The notes below the pieces were generated by a model that did no database searches, had not been told where the DNA came from, and worked only from the letters and a program-made list of their open reading frames with translations. Shown here in pieces: positions 1-5,587 of a stretch of 7,824 bases of DNA (the stretch's first letter is position 1; every line of letters starts with the position of its first letter). The position numbers were made by a program, and so were the translations under genes. The DNA is taken from contig JACQYU010000073.1 in the NCBI GenBank assembly GCA_016208065.1, forward strand, positions 1 through 7,824, written 5' to 3'. This stretch comes from Candidatus Falkowiibacteriota bacterium. GTDB taxonomy: Bacteria; Patescibacteriota; Patescibacteriia; Patescibacteriales; GWC2-42-12.

Positions 1-16
1 AATAAATTTAATAAAT

Positions 17-910
17 ATGGAAAAAGATATTATTGAAAGAACTTGGCAAGATAAAATTATCAGCGGATTTAACGAGTCTTATTATAATTTGACCGAGCCG
101 GTTTTGCTTAAGCTGGCGCGGATGCGTTTTGCCGCCGCCTATAGAGAGCCGGATAGCCAGCCGCTTATAACCGTTTATACGCCGACTTATAACCGCGGCG
201 AGTTATTTTTAAAAAGAGCTTTGCCGTCGGTTTTGGCGCAAACTTATAAAAATTTTGAATATATCATCGTCGGCGACCATTGCACCGATAATACGGAAGA
301 GTTGGTTAAAGGCGTTAAAGACCCGAGAATTAGATTTTATAATCTGCCGAGCCGAGGCTACCGTTATCCGCCGACCGCGGAAAACCATTGGTTAGCCGGA
401 CCGGTAGTCGCGGCCAACCAAGCCTTAAAAATGATCAAAGGAAAATGGATTGCCCGCCTGGACGACGATGATAGCTGGACGCCTGATCACCTTGAAGAGC
501 TTTTAAAATTCGCCCAAGCCGGCAATTATGAATTTGTTTCCGCCCAATACATTGAAGAAAATTACGGAAAAAAAAGAGTCGTGGACGGCGAATGGGCGCA
601 AGGGCCTTATTTTAATAAAACCAATAAACCGGTGAAAGGCGACAACCCGAAAATTAACGGGCCGTTAACCTGGTTTTACCGCTCTTATCTTAAGTTTTTT
701 AAATATAACATAAATTGCTGGCGCAAAAGCTGGAATCGGGTTAATGACATAGATATTTCAATCCGCATGTTTAAGGCCGGCGTACGCATGGGTTTTTTAG
801 AAAAACCATTGGCTTATTACGAGCCGCGCCCGGGCGAACAGACTATCGGACTGGCCGCTTATAAGCTTTCGGAAAAAGATAAATTAAAGCATTTTGAATT
901 TGAGAAATAA
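17..910 (+). CDS. GT2-family (GT-A fold) glycosyltransferase
   Basis: Predicted cytoplasmic family 2 glycosyltransferase of 297 residues that moves a sugar from a nucleotide donor to a glycan acceptor. The N-terminal half shows the GT-A nucleotide-binding pattern: strand ITVYTPTYNRG (51-61), the SVLAQTYKNFEYIIVGDHCTDNT stretch (71-93), and the metal-binding acidic cluster LDDDD (148-152) after KGKWIAR. The C-terminal half (about 215-297) is less conserved and probably holds the acceptor site; W235, W239 and D244/D246 lie where such enzymes often carry a W/ED-type motif, but I cannot assign the base. There are no transmembrane helices, so it is not a processive synthase. The ATG at 17 is preferred because it matches the start context of its neighbours; no in-frame stop lies between base 1 and it, so a longer N-terminus is not excluded. 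The 67-bp gap to neuA suggests the same operon. The acceptor and sugar cannot be read from sequence; it may be one of the transferases that consumes the CMP-sugar made downstream. Confidence 0.87.
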   Translation: MEKDIIERTWQDKIISGFNESYYNLTEPVLLKLARMRFAAAYREPDSQPLITVYTPTYNRGELFLKRALPSVLAQTYKNFEYIIVGDHCTDNTEELVKGVKDPRIRFYNLPSRGYRYPPTAENHWLAGPVVAANQALKMIKGKWIARLDDDDSWTPDHLEELLKFAQAGNYEFVSAQYIEENYGKKRVVDGEWAQGPYFNKTNKPVKGDNPKINGPLTWFYRSYLKFFKYNINCWRKSWNRVNDIDISIRMFKAGVRMGFLEKPLAYYEPRPGEQTIGLAAYKLSEKDKLKHFEFEK

Positions 911-977
911 TTAAAATTTTGTATTCGTTACGACATGAATATTTTGGTTAAATTTAATATAAAATAGTCAAGAATTT

Positions 978-1712
978 ATGGCCGATAAAAAAATATTATG
1001 CTATATACCGGCTCGTGGCGGCTCAAAAAGAATCCCTAATAAAAATATCAGGAATTTTTTAGGCAAACCGTTGATTGCTTATACAATTGAGCAGGCGCTT
1101 AAATGTAATTTTATTGACCGCGTTATGGTTGATACTGATTCACCGCAAATTGCTAGAATCGCGCGTGAATTTGGCGCGGACGCGCCTTGGCTCAGGCCGA
1201 AAGAATTAGCCCAAGATAAGTCAAAAGTTATTGACGCAATTTTATATAATTTAAAGCGTTTTGAGGAAGAAGAAAATTATCAGCCTGATTATCTGATGAT
1301 TTTACAGACCACTTCGCCTTTGCGCGAAAAAAAAGACATAGAAGATTCTTGGCGTATGATGCAAAAAACTAAAGCCAGCACGATTTTAACGGTTTGTCCG
1401 ACCCATCCCAGGCTTTATTATTTAGATAAATTGCAAAATATTATTTTAGCTAACGGCTCGGAAAAACAATCAACCAATATTCAGGCCTGGCGGCCCGGCT
1501 ATGTTTTAAACGGCTGTTTTGTTTATATTATTAAAACTTCGGCGCTAATTAAAGAAAAATCAGTTATTACTAAAAATACTAAAGCTTTAGTCTGCGATAA
1601 ATGGCGTTCGGTTGATTTGGACGAGCCGGAAGATTGGGCGTTGGCCGAATTATTGTATAAAAATAAAAAGAATTTAGCAAAGCGAATAAAACAATTATAT
1701 GGCAAAAAATAA
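978..1712 (+). CDS. neuA: CMP-nonulosonate cytidylyltransferase (NeuA/LegF/PseF family)
   Basis: Activates a nonulosonic acid with CTP to give the CMP-sugar used by glycosyltransferases, in the cytoplasm. The 244 residues match the usual single-domain length of about 230. The CTP-binding P-loop-like motif IPARGGSKRIPNKN occupies 10-23 (Arg13, Ser16, Lys17, Arg18). It is followed by VDTDS (51-55), RPKELAQD (73-80) and LQTTSPLR (109-116), the family's Q-T-S-P-R signature. NGCFVYI (178-184) corresponds to the usual NGAIYI segment. VDLDEPEDW (212-220) contains the paired aspartates D213 and D215 expected to bind the catalytic metal. The last 14 bases overlap the next gene, so translation is probably coupled. 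No esterase or phosphatase fusion is present. NeuA, LegF and PseF cannot be separated confidently by eye, so the symbol denotes the family. Confidence 0.93.
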   Translation: MADKKILCYIPARGGSKRIPNKNIRNFLGKPLIAYTIEQALKCNFIDRVMVDTDSPQIARIAREFGADAPWLRPKELAQDKSKVIDAILYNLKRFEEEENYQPDYLMILQTTSPLREKKDIEDSWRMMQKTKASTILTVCPTHPRLYYLDKLQNIILANGSEKQSTNIQAWRPGYVLNGCFVYIIKTSALIKEKSVITKNTKALVCDKWRSVDLDEPEDWALAELLYKNKKNLAKRIKQLYGKK

Positions 1713-2712
1713 ATTAAAATTTTTAATAATCGGCTTAGGCTCAATGGGTAAAAGGCGCATCCGCAACTTGAATTTTCATAATCAGCGCTTGATTATTGGC
1801 TATGATATCAGGTCCGATAGGCGGCGCGAGGCCAAAGAGAAATACGGCATTGAAATCATGGAAGATTTAAAAAAAATATCCGGAAAAGATTTTGACGCCA
1901 TAATTATTTCCACGCCGCCGGACAGCCACGGCGATTATATAAGAATGGCGCTTAAACTAAATAAGCATTTTTTCGTTGAGCATCCGACCGGCGATGACGG
2001 CTATAAAGAAATTTTAAGAAATAAAAATTCGCGTTTAGTAAAAGCTCCTTCTTGCACTTTACGATTTTATCGGCCGATAAAGATGATAAAACGTATTCTG
2101 GATCAGAAAAAAATCGGAAAAGTTTTGGCGTTTCAATACCACATGGGGCAGTATTTGCCGGATTGGCACCCGTATGAAGATTATCGCCAAGTTTATTTTT
2201 CGAAAAAAGCCACCGGCGCTTGCCGTGAAATGCTGCCCTTTGAACTGATTTGGCTGAATTGGCTTATGCGATCGGAAGCAAGAGAGGTTTCCGGCTATAT
2301 TAAAAAAATTTCCGATTTAAAAATGTCCGCCGATGATATAATTTTAGCCAATCTAAAATATAAAAACGGCATAATGGGCAACGTCATTATAGACGTAATT
2401 TCGCGAAAACCGTTTAGAACGCTGCGCGTTTTAGGATCAAACGGAGTTTTAGAGTGGGAAAGGTTTGATTCTGCCATTAAGTTATATAGCGCCAAATCAA
2501 AAATTACGGAAATCATAAAAGTTCCTAAAGGACATCCGGAAAAAGGCTATGTTAACGAGGAGGAAATGTATCATGATGAAATCGGCGCGTTTTTACGGGC
2601 GATTGGCGGTCGAGAAAAATATCCCCATACTTTTATTTATAGCCTTGGGCTTTTAAAAACTTTGTTCGCCTTAGAAGAAAGTAATCGGACGGGCAAAAAA
2701 ATTTATTTATAG
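1699..2712 (+). CDS. Gfo/Idh/MocA-family NAD(P)-dependent oxidoreductase
   Basis: Predicted sugar oxidoreductase of 337 residues, the normal length. The N-terminal Rossmann domain shows the dinucleotide motif GLGSMG (12-17), the acidic end of strand 2 at GYD (34-36) and the STPPDSH loop (71-77). The C-terminal alpha/beta domain (about 120-337) includes HMGQYLPDWHPYEDYR (148-163) and TGACREMLPFELIWLNWL (172-189). The usual catalytic EKP is here VEHP (93-96), with His95 where lysine is normal, and the typical GGG...H-D pattern is replaced by GACREMLPFEL. It therefore belongs to, or diverges into, a subgroup with a different active site. The start lies inside the last codons of neuA and it lies between neuA and neuB, so a role in NulO biosynthesis is likely. 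One possibility is oxidation of a sugar hydroxyl before the transamination carried out by the downstream aminotransferase, as WbpB/WlbA-type enzymes do. Substrate and direction are inference. Confidence 0.85.
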   Translation: MAKNKLKFLIIGLGSMGKRRIRNLNFHNQRLIIGYDIRSDRRREAKEKYGIEIMEDLKKISGKDFDAIIISTPPDSHGDYIRMALKLNKHFFVEHPTGDDGYKEILRNKNSRLVKAPSCTLRFYRPIKMIKRILDQKKIGKVLAFQYHMGQYLPDWHPYEDYRQVYFSKKATGACREMLPFELIWLNWLMRSEAREVSGYIKKISDLKMSADDIILANLKYKNGIMGNVIIDVISRKPFRTLRVLGSNGVLEWERFDSAIKLYSAKSKITEIIKVPKGHPEKGYVNEEEMYHDEIGAFLRAIGGREKYPHTFIYSLGLLKTLFALEESNRTGKKIYL

Positions 2713-2755
2713 GGTTTATGCGCTCAAAAACAAAATTTTTGTTCAGCAATAAGCC
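2713..2755. repeat. Imperfect inverted repeat in the oxidoreductase-neuB gap
   Basis: The gap between the Gfo/Idh gene and neuB holds an interrupted palindrome. The outer arms are GGTTTAT-GC (from 2713) and GCAATAAGCC (to 2755); the centre is AACAAAA/TTTTGTT around one T (2729-2743). Pairing contains a bulge and a few unpaired bases. It is AT-rich at the apex and has no U-tract after the stem, so it is not a convincing intrinsic terminator. It starts directly after the stop codon TAG and might mildly affect read-through or mRNA stability. Confidence 0.35.
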
Positions 2756-2772
2756 TTGTTATCTAGATAAAT

Positions 2773-3834
2773 ATGGCAAAAAAAATTAAAATAGGAAATA
2801 AGTTTATAGGCGAAAAAGAACCGGTGTTTATAATCGCCGAGGCCGGCGTTAATCATAACGGCGATTTAAAAACCGCTCTTAAGCTGATTGACGCGGCCGC
2901 GGCGGCCGGCGCTGATGCGGTTAAATTTCAGACTTTTAAGGCCGAAGAGGTGGTTGCCGGCGCGGGCGAAATGGCTGAATATCAGAAAAAAAATATTGGT
3001 AAAAACGAAAGCCAGCTGGCCATGCTAAAAAAGCTGGAATTGCCGGAAAATTTTTATCCGCCGCTTCTAAAGCGCTGCGATGAGAAAAAAATAATTTTTT
3101 TTTTTTTTCCTCACGGCGGTTTTAATTCCGTTGATTTGCTAGAGCGCCTTAAAGTGCCGGCTTTTAAATTCGGTTCCGGTGATTTAACGAATCTGCCCGT
3201 CTTGGAATACGCGGCTAAATTTAATAAGCCCATGATTTTAGCTACCGGCATGGCGACTTTGGCCGAAGCGCGAACCGCGATTAAAGCGATTGAAAAAACC
3301 GGCAACCGGAAAATTATTTTATTGCATTGCACTACTAATTACCCCTGTCCTTTAAATGAAGTTAATTTACGGGCCATGCTTACGATGAAAAAAAATTTAT
3401 CGGCCTTGATCGGCTACTCCGACCATACTAATGGAATCCAGGTGCCGATAATGGCCGCAACTTTAGGCGCTTCTATGATAGAAAAACATTTTACTTTAGA
3501 TAAAAATATGCCCGGACCTGACAATAAGGCCTCGCTTGATCCGGCTGAATTAAAAAAAATGGTAGAAGCTATTAGGCAAATAAATATTATTTTAGGCGCC
3601 TCGGTTAAAAAGCCGACGGCAGGCGAGAGACGTTTAACTAAAATCGCGCGCAAGAGCTTAGTCTCGCTTAAAGCCATAGGCAAGGGAGATAAATTAACCA
3701 TAAAAAATATTGGCATTAAACGGCCGGGAAACGGCTTGGCGCCAAAATATTATTATGAAGTAATCGGCCGAGTCGCTAAAAAAGATATTCCTGCCGACGT
3801 TTTAATAAAAAAAAGCCATTATGGAAAAAGATAG
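2773..3834 (+). CDS. neuB: Nonulosonic acid synthase (NeuB/LegI/PseI family) with SAF domain
   Basis: Condenses an N-acetylmannosamine-type sugar with PEP to form a nonulosonic acid. The 353 residues match the two-domain family length. The TIM-barrel domain (about 10-275) carries IAEAGVNHNG (21-30, Glu23), VKFQTF (50-55, Lys51), KFGSGD (132-137, Ser135), HCTTNYP (185-191, Asn189), GYSDHT (214-219, His218) and IEKHF (236-240, Glu237, His239), all expected active-site positions. The C-terminal SAF/antifreeze-like domain (about 285-350) has IKRPGNGL (315-322), whose Arg316 should reach into the partner subunit's active site. Oddity: bases 3095-3108 are 14 consecutive T, so residues 109-112 read FFFF before PHGG where the family normally has a Ser-Thr-Pro motif. 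The reading frame is intact. The neighbouring neuC overlaps its last 14 bases. Choosing among NeuB, LegI and PseI is not possible from this alone. Confidence 0.93.
   Translation: MAKKIKIGNKFIGEKEPVFIIAEAGVNHNGDLKTALKLIDAAAAAGADAVKFQTFKAEEVVAGAGEMAEYQKKNIGKNESQLAMLKKLELPENFYPPLLKRCDEKKIIFFFFPHGGFNSVDLLERLKVPAFKFGSGDLTNLPVLEYAAKFNKPMILATGMATLAEARTAIKAIEKTGNRKIILLHCTTNYPCPLNEVNLRAMLTMKKNLSALIGYSDHTNGIQVPIMAATLGASMIEKHFTLDKNMPGPDNKASLDPAELKKMVEAIRQINIILGASVKKPTAGERRLTKIARKSLVSLKAIGKGDKLTIKNIGIKRPGNGLAPKYYYEVIGRVAKKDIPADVLIKKSHYGKR
3095..3108 (+). repeat. 14-T homopolymer inside neuB
   Basis: Fourteen consecutive T lie in the coding strand, covering codons 108 (last two bases) to 112 of the synthase. 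This is the longest mononucleotide run in the window. A tract of this length in a coding region is prone to slippage in replication, transcription and sequencing; any change other than three bases would truncate NeuB. It replaces codons that encode a conserved motif in relatives. Confidence 0.95.
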
Positions 3835-4978
3835 AAAGAAAAAAATCGCGGTAATTACCGGCTCTAGAGCTGATTTCGGATTAATAACTCCGGTTTTGTT
3901 TGCTATAAAAAAAAGCAAAAAACTTGATTTGCAATTATATATAACCGGCCTGCATTTAATGCCAAGATTCGGCAAGACAGCGAATGAAGTTAAAAGATTA
4001 TTCCCTAAAGCGGTTGAAATAAGGGCGATATTTAAAAATGATGAAAGGTCGGCCGCGGCTGATTTTTCCGGCATTTTAATAAATAAGCTGGTCGGCGTTT
4101 TTAGAAAAAACAGGCCGGATTTTGTCTTAATCTTGGGTGATAGGCCGGAAATTCTTAGCGCGGCCTTGGCTTGCTTATATTTAGGCATACCAATCGGCCA
4201 TATCCACGGAGGAGAAAAAACCACTACGGTTGACGAATCGGCCCGCCACGCTATTACCAAATTATCGCAGTTGCATTTCCCAGCGACAAAAGAAGCGTCC
4301 GAGCGGATTGTTAAAATGGGCGAGGAGAGTTGGCGGATTAAAATTGTCGGCGCGCCGGCTTTGGATACGATTTTACATGAGCCATTGCCAAGCAGGAAAA
4401 AACTTTTTAAAAACCTCGGCTTAAATCCCGATAAACCGGTAATTTTATTAATTCAGCATCCGGTGAGCGAAGATTATAAAAATTCCGGAAAGCAAATAGC
4501 GGAGACTATTGCCGCGGTTAAAAGTTTTAATCTGCCGGTAATAGCAATTTATCCCAATAGCGACGCCGGCGGAGGGAAGATGATCAGCGAAATAAATAAA
4601 CAAAGAGGAAATCCTAATTTTCATATTTTTTCCAGCCTGCCTTATAAAGATTTTTTAGCTTTAGAAAGAGAGGCGGCGGCTTGGGTAGGCAATAGCAGCG
4701 CGGCGATAATTGAATCGGCTTCCTTTAAGACTCCGGTAGTAAATATCGGCAATCGCCAATCAGGCCGGCCGCAGAATAAAAATATAATAAATGTCGATTA
4801 TAATAGAGAACAAATTAAATCCGCTGTTAAAAAGTCGCTAACGGATAAAATTTATTTGAATAATTTAAAAAAAATTAAAAATAATTGGGGAGACGGAAAA
4901 ACCGGGCCTAGAGTCGCGAAGATACTGGAAAATCTTAAAATAAACGCTAAATTATTAAATAAGAGAATTAATTATTAA
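3821..4978 (+). CDS. neuC: Hydrolysing UDP-N-acetylhexosamine 2-epimerase (NeuC/LegG family)
   Basis: GT-B-fold enzyme that releases UDP from a UDP-HexNAc and inverts C2, giving ManNAc (NeuC) or a 2,4-diacetamido-trideoxy sugar (LegG) for the synthase encoded just upstream. The 385 residues are the normal length. N-terminal domain: TGSRADFGL (13-21), LILGDRPE (103-110), and GHIHGGEKTTTVDESARH (126-143) followed by AITKLSQLHF (144-153); VDESARHAITK is the hydrolysing-epimerase signature. C-terminal UDP-binding domain: IQHP (211-214), VGNSSAAIIESASFKTPVVN (289-308) and IGNRQSGRP (309-317). The start ATG lies inside the last codons of neuB (14-nt overlap), indicating translational coupling, and only 6 nt separate its stop from the acyltransferase. 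The HIHGGE...DE..RH pattern argues against the non-hydrolysing WecB/MnaA type. NeuC versus LegG is unresolved, and with an acyltransferase and an aminotransferase next door LegG is a real alternative. Confidence 0.91.
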   Translation: MEKDRKKKIAVITGSRADFGLITPVLFAIKKSKKLDLQLYITGLHLMPRFGKTANEVKRLFPKAVEIRAIFKNDERSAAADFSGILINKLVGVFRKNRPDFVLILGDRPEILSAALACLYLGIPIGHIHGGEKTTTVDESARHAITKLSQLHFPATKEASERIVKMGEESWRIKIVGAPALDTILHEPLPSRKKLFKNLGLNPDKPVILLIQHPVSEDYKNSGKQIAETIAAVKSFNLPVIAIYPNSDAGGGKMISEINKQRGNPNFHIFSSLPYKDFLALEREAAAWVGNSSAAIIESASFKTPVVNIGNRQSGRPQNKNIINVDYNREQIKSAVKKSLTDKIYLNNLKKIKNNWGDGKTGPRVAKILENLKINAKLLNKRINY

Positions 4979-4984
4979 AAATTT

Positions 4985-5383
4985 ATGCCAACCAGATTTA
5001 AAAATTGGCAAGCGCCGAAAATAGCTGAAGGAAAATTGACTAAATGGCATTGGCTGGTGCAGCACAAAAAAAATTTAAAATTAGGCAAGAACACCGATAT
5101 CGGCGCTTTTACTTATATTAATGCAAAATATGGTGTAGTAATTGAGGACGAGGCGCAAATCGGCTCTCACTGTTCAATTTATTCAGTTTCCACGATTGAT
5201 AATAAAGAGGGGAAAGTGGCGCTTAAAAAAAATTGTAAAATCGGCTCGCATAGCGTTATTATGCCAGGCGTTACTATCGGTGAAAATTCAGTAATAGGAG
5301 CTTTTAGTTTTGTTAATTGCGATATGCCGGCCAATGTAATTGCCTGCGGCGTGCCGGCTAGAATTATTAAGAAATTAAAATAA
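4985..5383 (+). CDS. Hexapeptide-repeat (left-handed beta-helix) acyltransferase
   Basis: Small 132-residue transferase of the LbH/WbbJ-like acyltransferase group, which uses acyl-CoA to acylate a sugar hydroxyl or amine. Hexapeptide turns ([LIV]-G-x-x-x-x) run from about 32 to 115: LKLGKNTDIGAFTYI, VVIEDEAQIGSHCSI, KIGSHSVIMPGVTIG, NSVIGAFSFV. The candidate catalytic histidine is in the GSH turns (His62 or His89). The end, GVPARIIKK (122-130), is the standard C-terminal cap motif. A charged N-terminal segment of about 30 residues with three Trp precedes the helix; there is no PglD/NeuD-type Rossmann domain, so this is shorter than classical NulO N-acetyltransferases of about 190-210 residues. 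It sits 6 nt after neuC and is plausibly co-translated. The likely role is N- or O-acetylation of the NulO or its precursor; which one is inference. Confidence 0.85.
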   Translation: MPTRFKNWQAPKIAEGKLTKWHWLVQHKKNLKLGKNTDIGAFTYINAKYGVVIEDEAQIGSHCSIYSVSTIDNKEGKVALKKNCKIGSHSVIMPGVTIGENSVIGAFSFVNCDMPANVIACGVPARIIKKLK

Positions 5384-5452
5384 TTAAATATATTATATTG
5401 CCAAGAAAGAAATTATAATAGTTCCGCAAACAATAGTAAATTTTCTACTGCG

Positions 5453-5494
5453 CCTGCCCGCCACGCAAGCCAGCTTGCTGGCGTTGCGGGCAGG
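5453..5494. repeat. GC-rich internal hairpin of the intergenic element
   Basis: Left arm CCTGCCCGC (5453-5461) pairs with GCGGGCAGG (5486-5494). Pairing resumes nearer the tip with ACGC against GCGT and CAGC against GCTG, interrupted by one mismatch and a 4-base bulge (AAGC, 5467-5470), and closes on a TT loop at 5475-5476. It is the most stable structure in the window. There is no T-run after either arm, so it is not a standard Rho-independent terminator on either strand. Confidence 0.78.
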
Positions 5495-5501
5495 GAACTC
5501 G

Positions 5502-5535
5502 CCCCGACATAACGTCGAGGCTCAGACAGTCCTCG
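5502..5535. repeat. Two mutually exclusive small hairpins in the element
   Basis: CCCCGAC (5502-5508) can pair with GTCGAGG (5514-5520) with one C-A mismatch around the loop ATAAC. Alternatively CGAGG (5516-5520) can pair with CCTCG (5531-5535) across a 10-base loop. The two share 5516-5520 and cannot form together. This might be a simple by-product of repeat sequence, or a switchable fold if the region is transcribed. Confidence 0.45.
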
Positions 5536-5587
5536 CACGAAAATTTGCCAGTGTTTGCGGAGCCAAATAAAATAAAATTATATTGAT

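Larger units (their letters stand above)
5423..5561. repeat. 139-bp MITE-like / structured inverted-repeat element
   Basis: The ends are 23-nt inverted repeats: TCCGCAAACA..TAAATTTTC at 5423-5445 matches the reverse complement of 5539-5561 at 20 of 23 positions, and one of the three differences (T5437/G5547) is a wobble pair in RNA. The interior is clearly more GC-rich than its flanks and holds two further hairpins (5453-5494 and 5502-5520), so the whole can be drawn as a three-way junction with a long closing stem. No coding capacity is seen, which fits a non-autonomous miniature inverted-repeat element or a dispersed palindromic repeat; a structured RNA is the alternative. Similar CCTGCCCGCC-type palindromes are, from memory, common between genes of Patescibacteria. 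Confidence 0.72.
5384..5587. other. 204-bp intergenic region with structured element
   Basis: By far the longest gene-free stretch in an otherwise nearly gapless cluster. About 39 bases of AT-rich DNA lead into the 139-bp inverted-repeat element (5423-5561), followed by 26 AT-rich bases up to the aminotransferase ATG. I see no open reading frame worth calling and no tRNA. A perfect TATAAT hexamer at 5414-5419 lacks a properly spaced -35 box. The gap may split the cluster into two transcription units. Confidence 0.8.

Noticed and set aside
944..965. TTGGTT and TATAAAAT in the gap before neuA as a possible promoter
   Set aside because: Only about 8 bp separate the boxes and no better -35 lies at the right distance.
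3414..3716. 100-codon minus-strand frame inside neuB
   Set aside because: Entirely antisense to the well-supported synthase and without independent evidence.
3802..4260. 152-codon open frame on the minus strand opposite the neuC start
   Set aside because: It lies antisense to neuB/neuC coding sequence whose motifs are clear; the translated product shows no recognisable domain. It is a shadow of the real genes.
4230..4424. 64-codon plus-strand frame inside neuC
   Set aside because: Out of frame with a strongly conserved enzyme; the sequence is low-quality and Arg/Lys-rich, as expected for a shadow frame.
5414..5419. Perfect TATAAT hexamer upstream of the intergenic element, with TTGCCA at 5398-5403
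   Set aside because: The spacing between the two boxes is 10 bp rather than about 17, and such hexamers are expected by chance in AT-rich DNA. Not called as a promoter.
5453..5494. Rho-independent terminator
   Set aside because: The stem is strong, but no T-run follows it on either strand.
5423..5561. CRISPR repeat or tRNA gene
   Set aside because: There is no repeat-spacer periodicity and no tRNA cloverleaf or anticodon arm; the inverted symmetry explains the structure.
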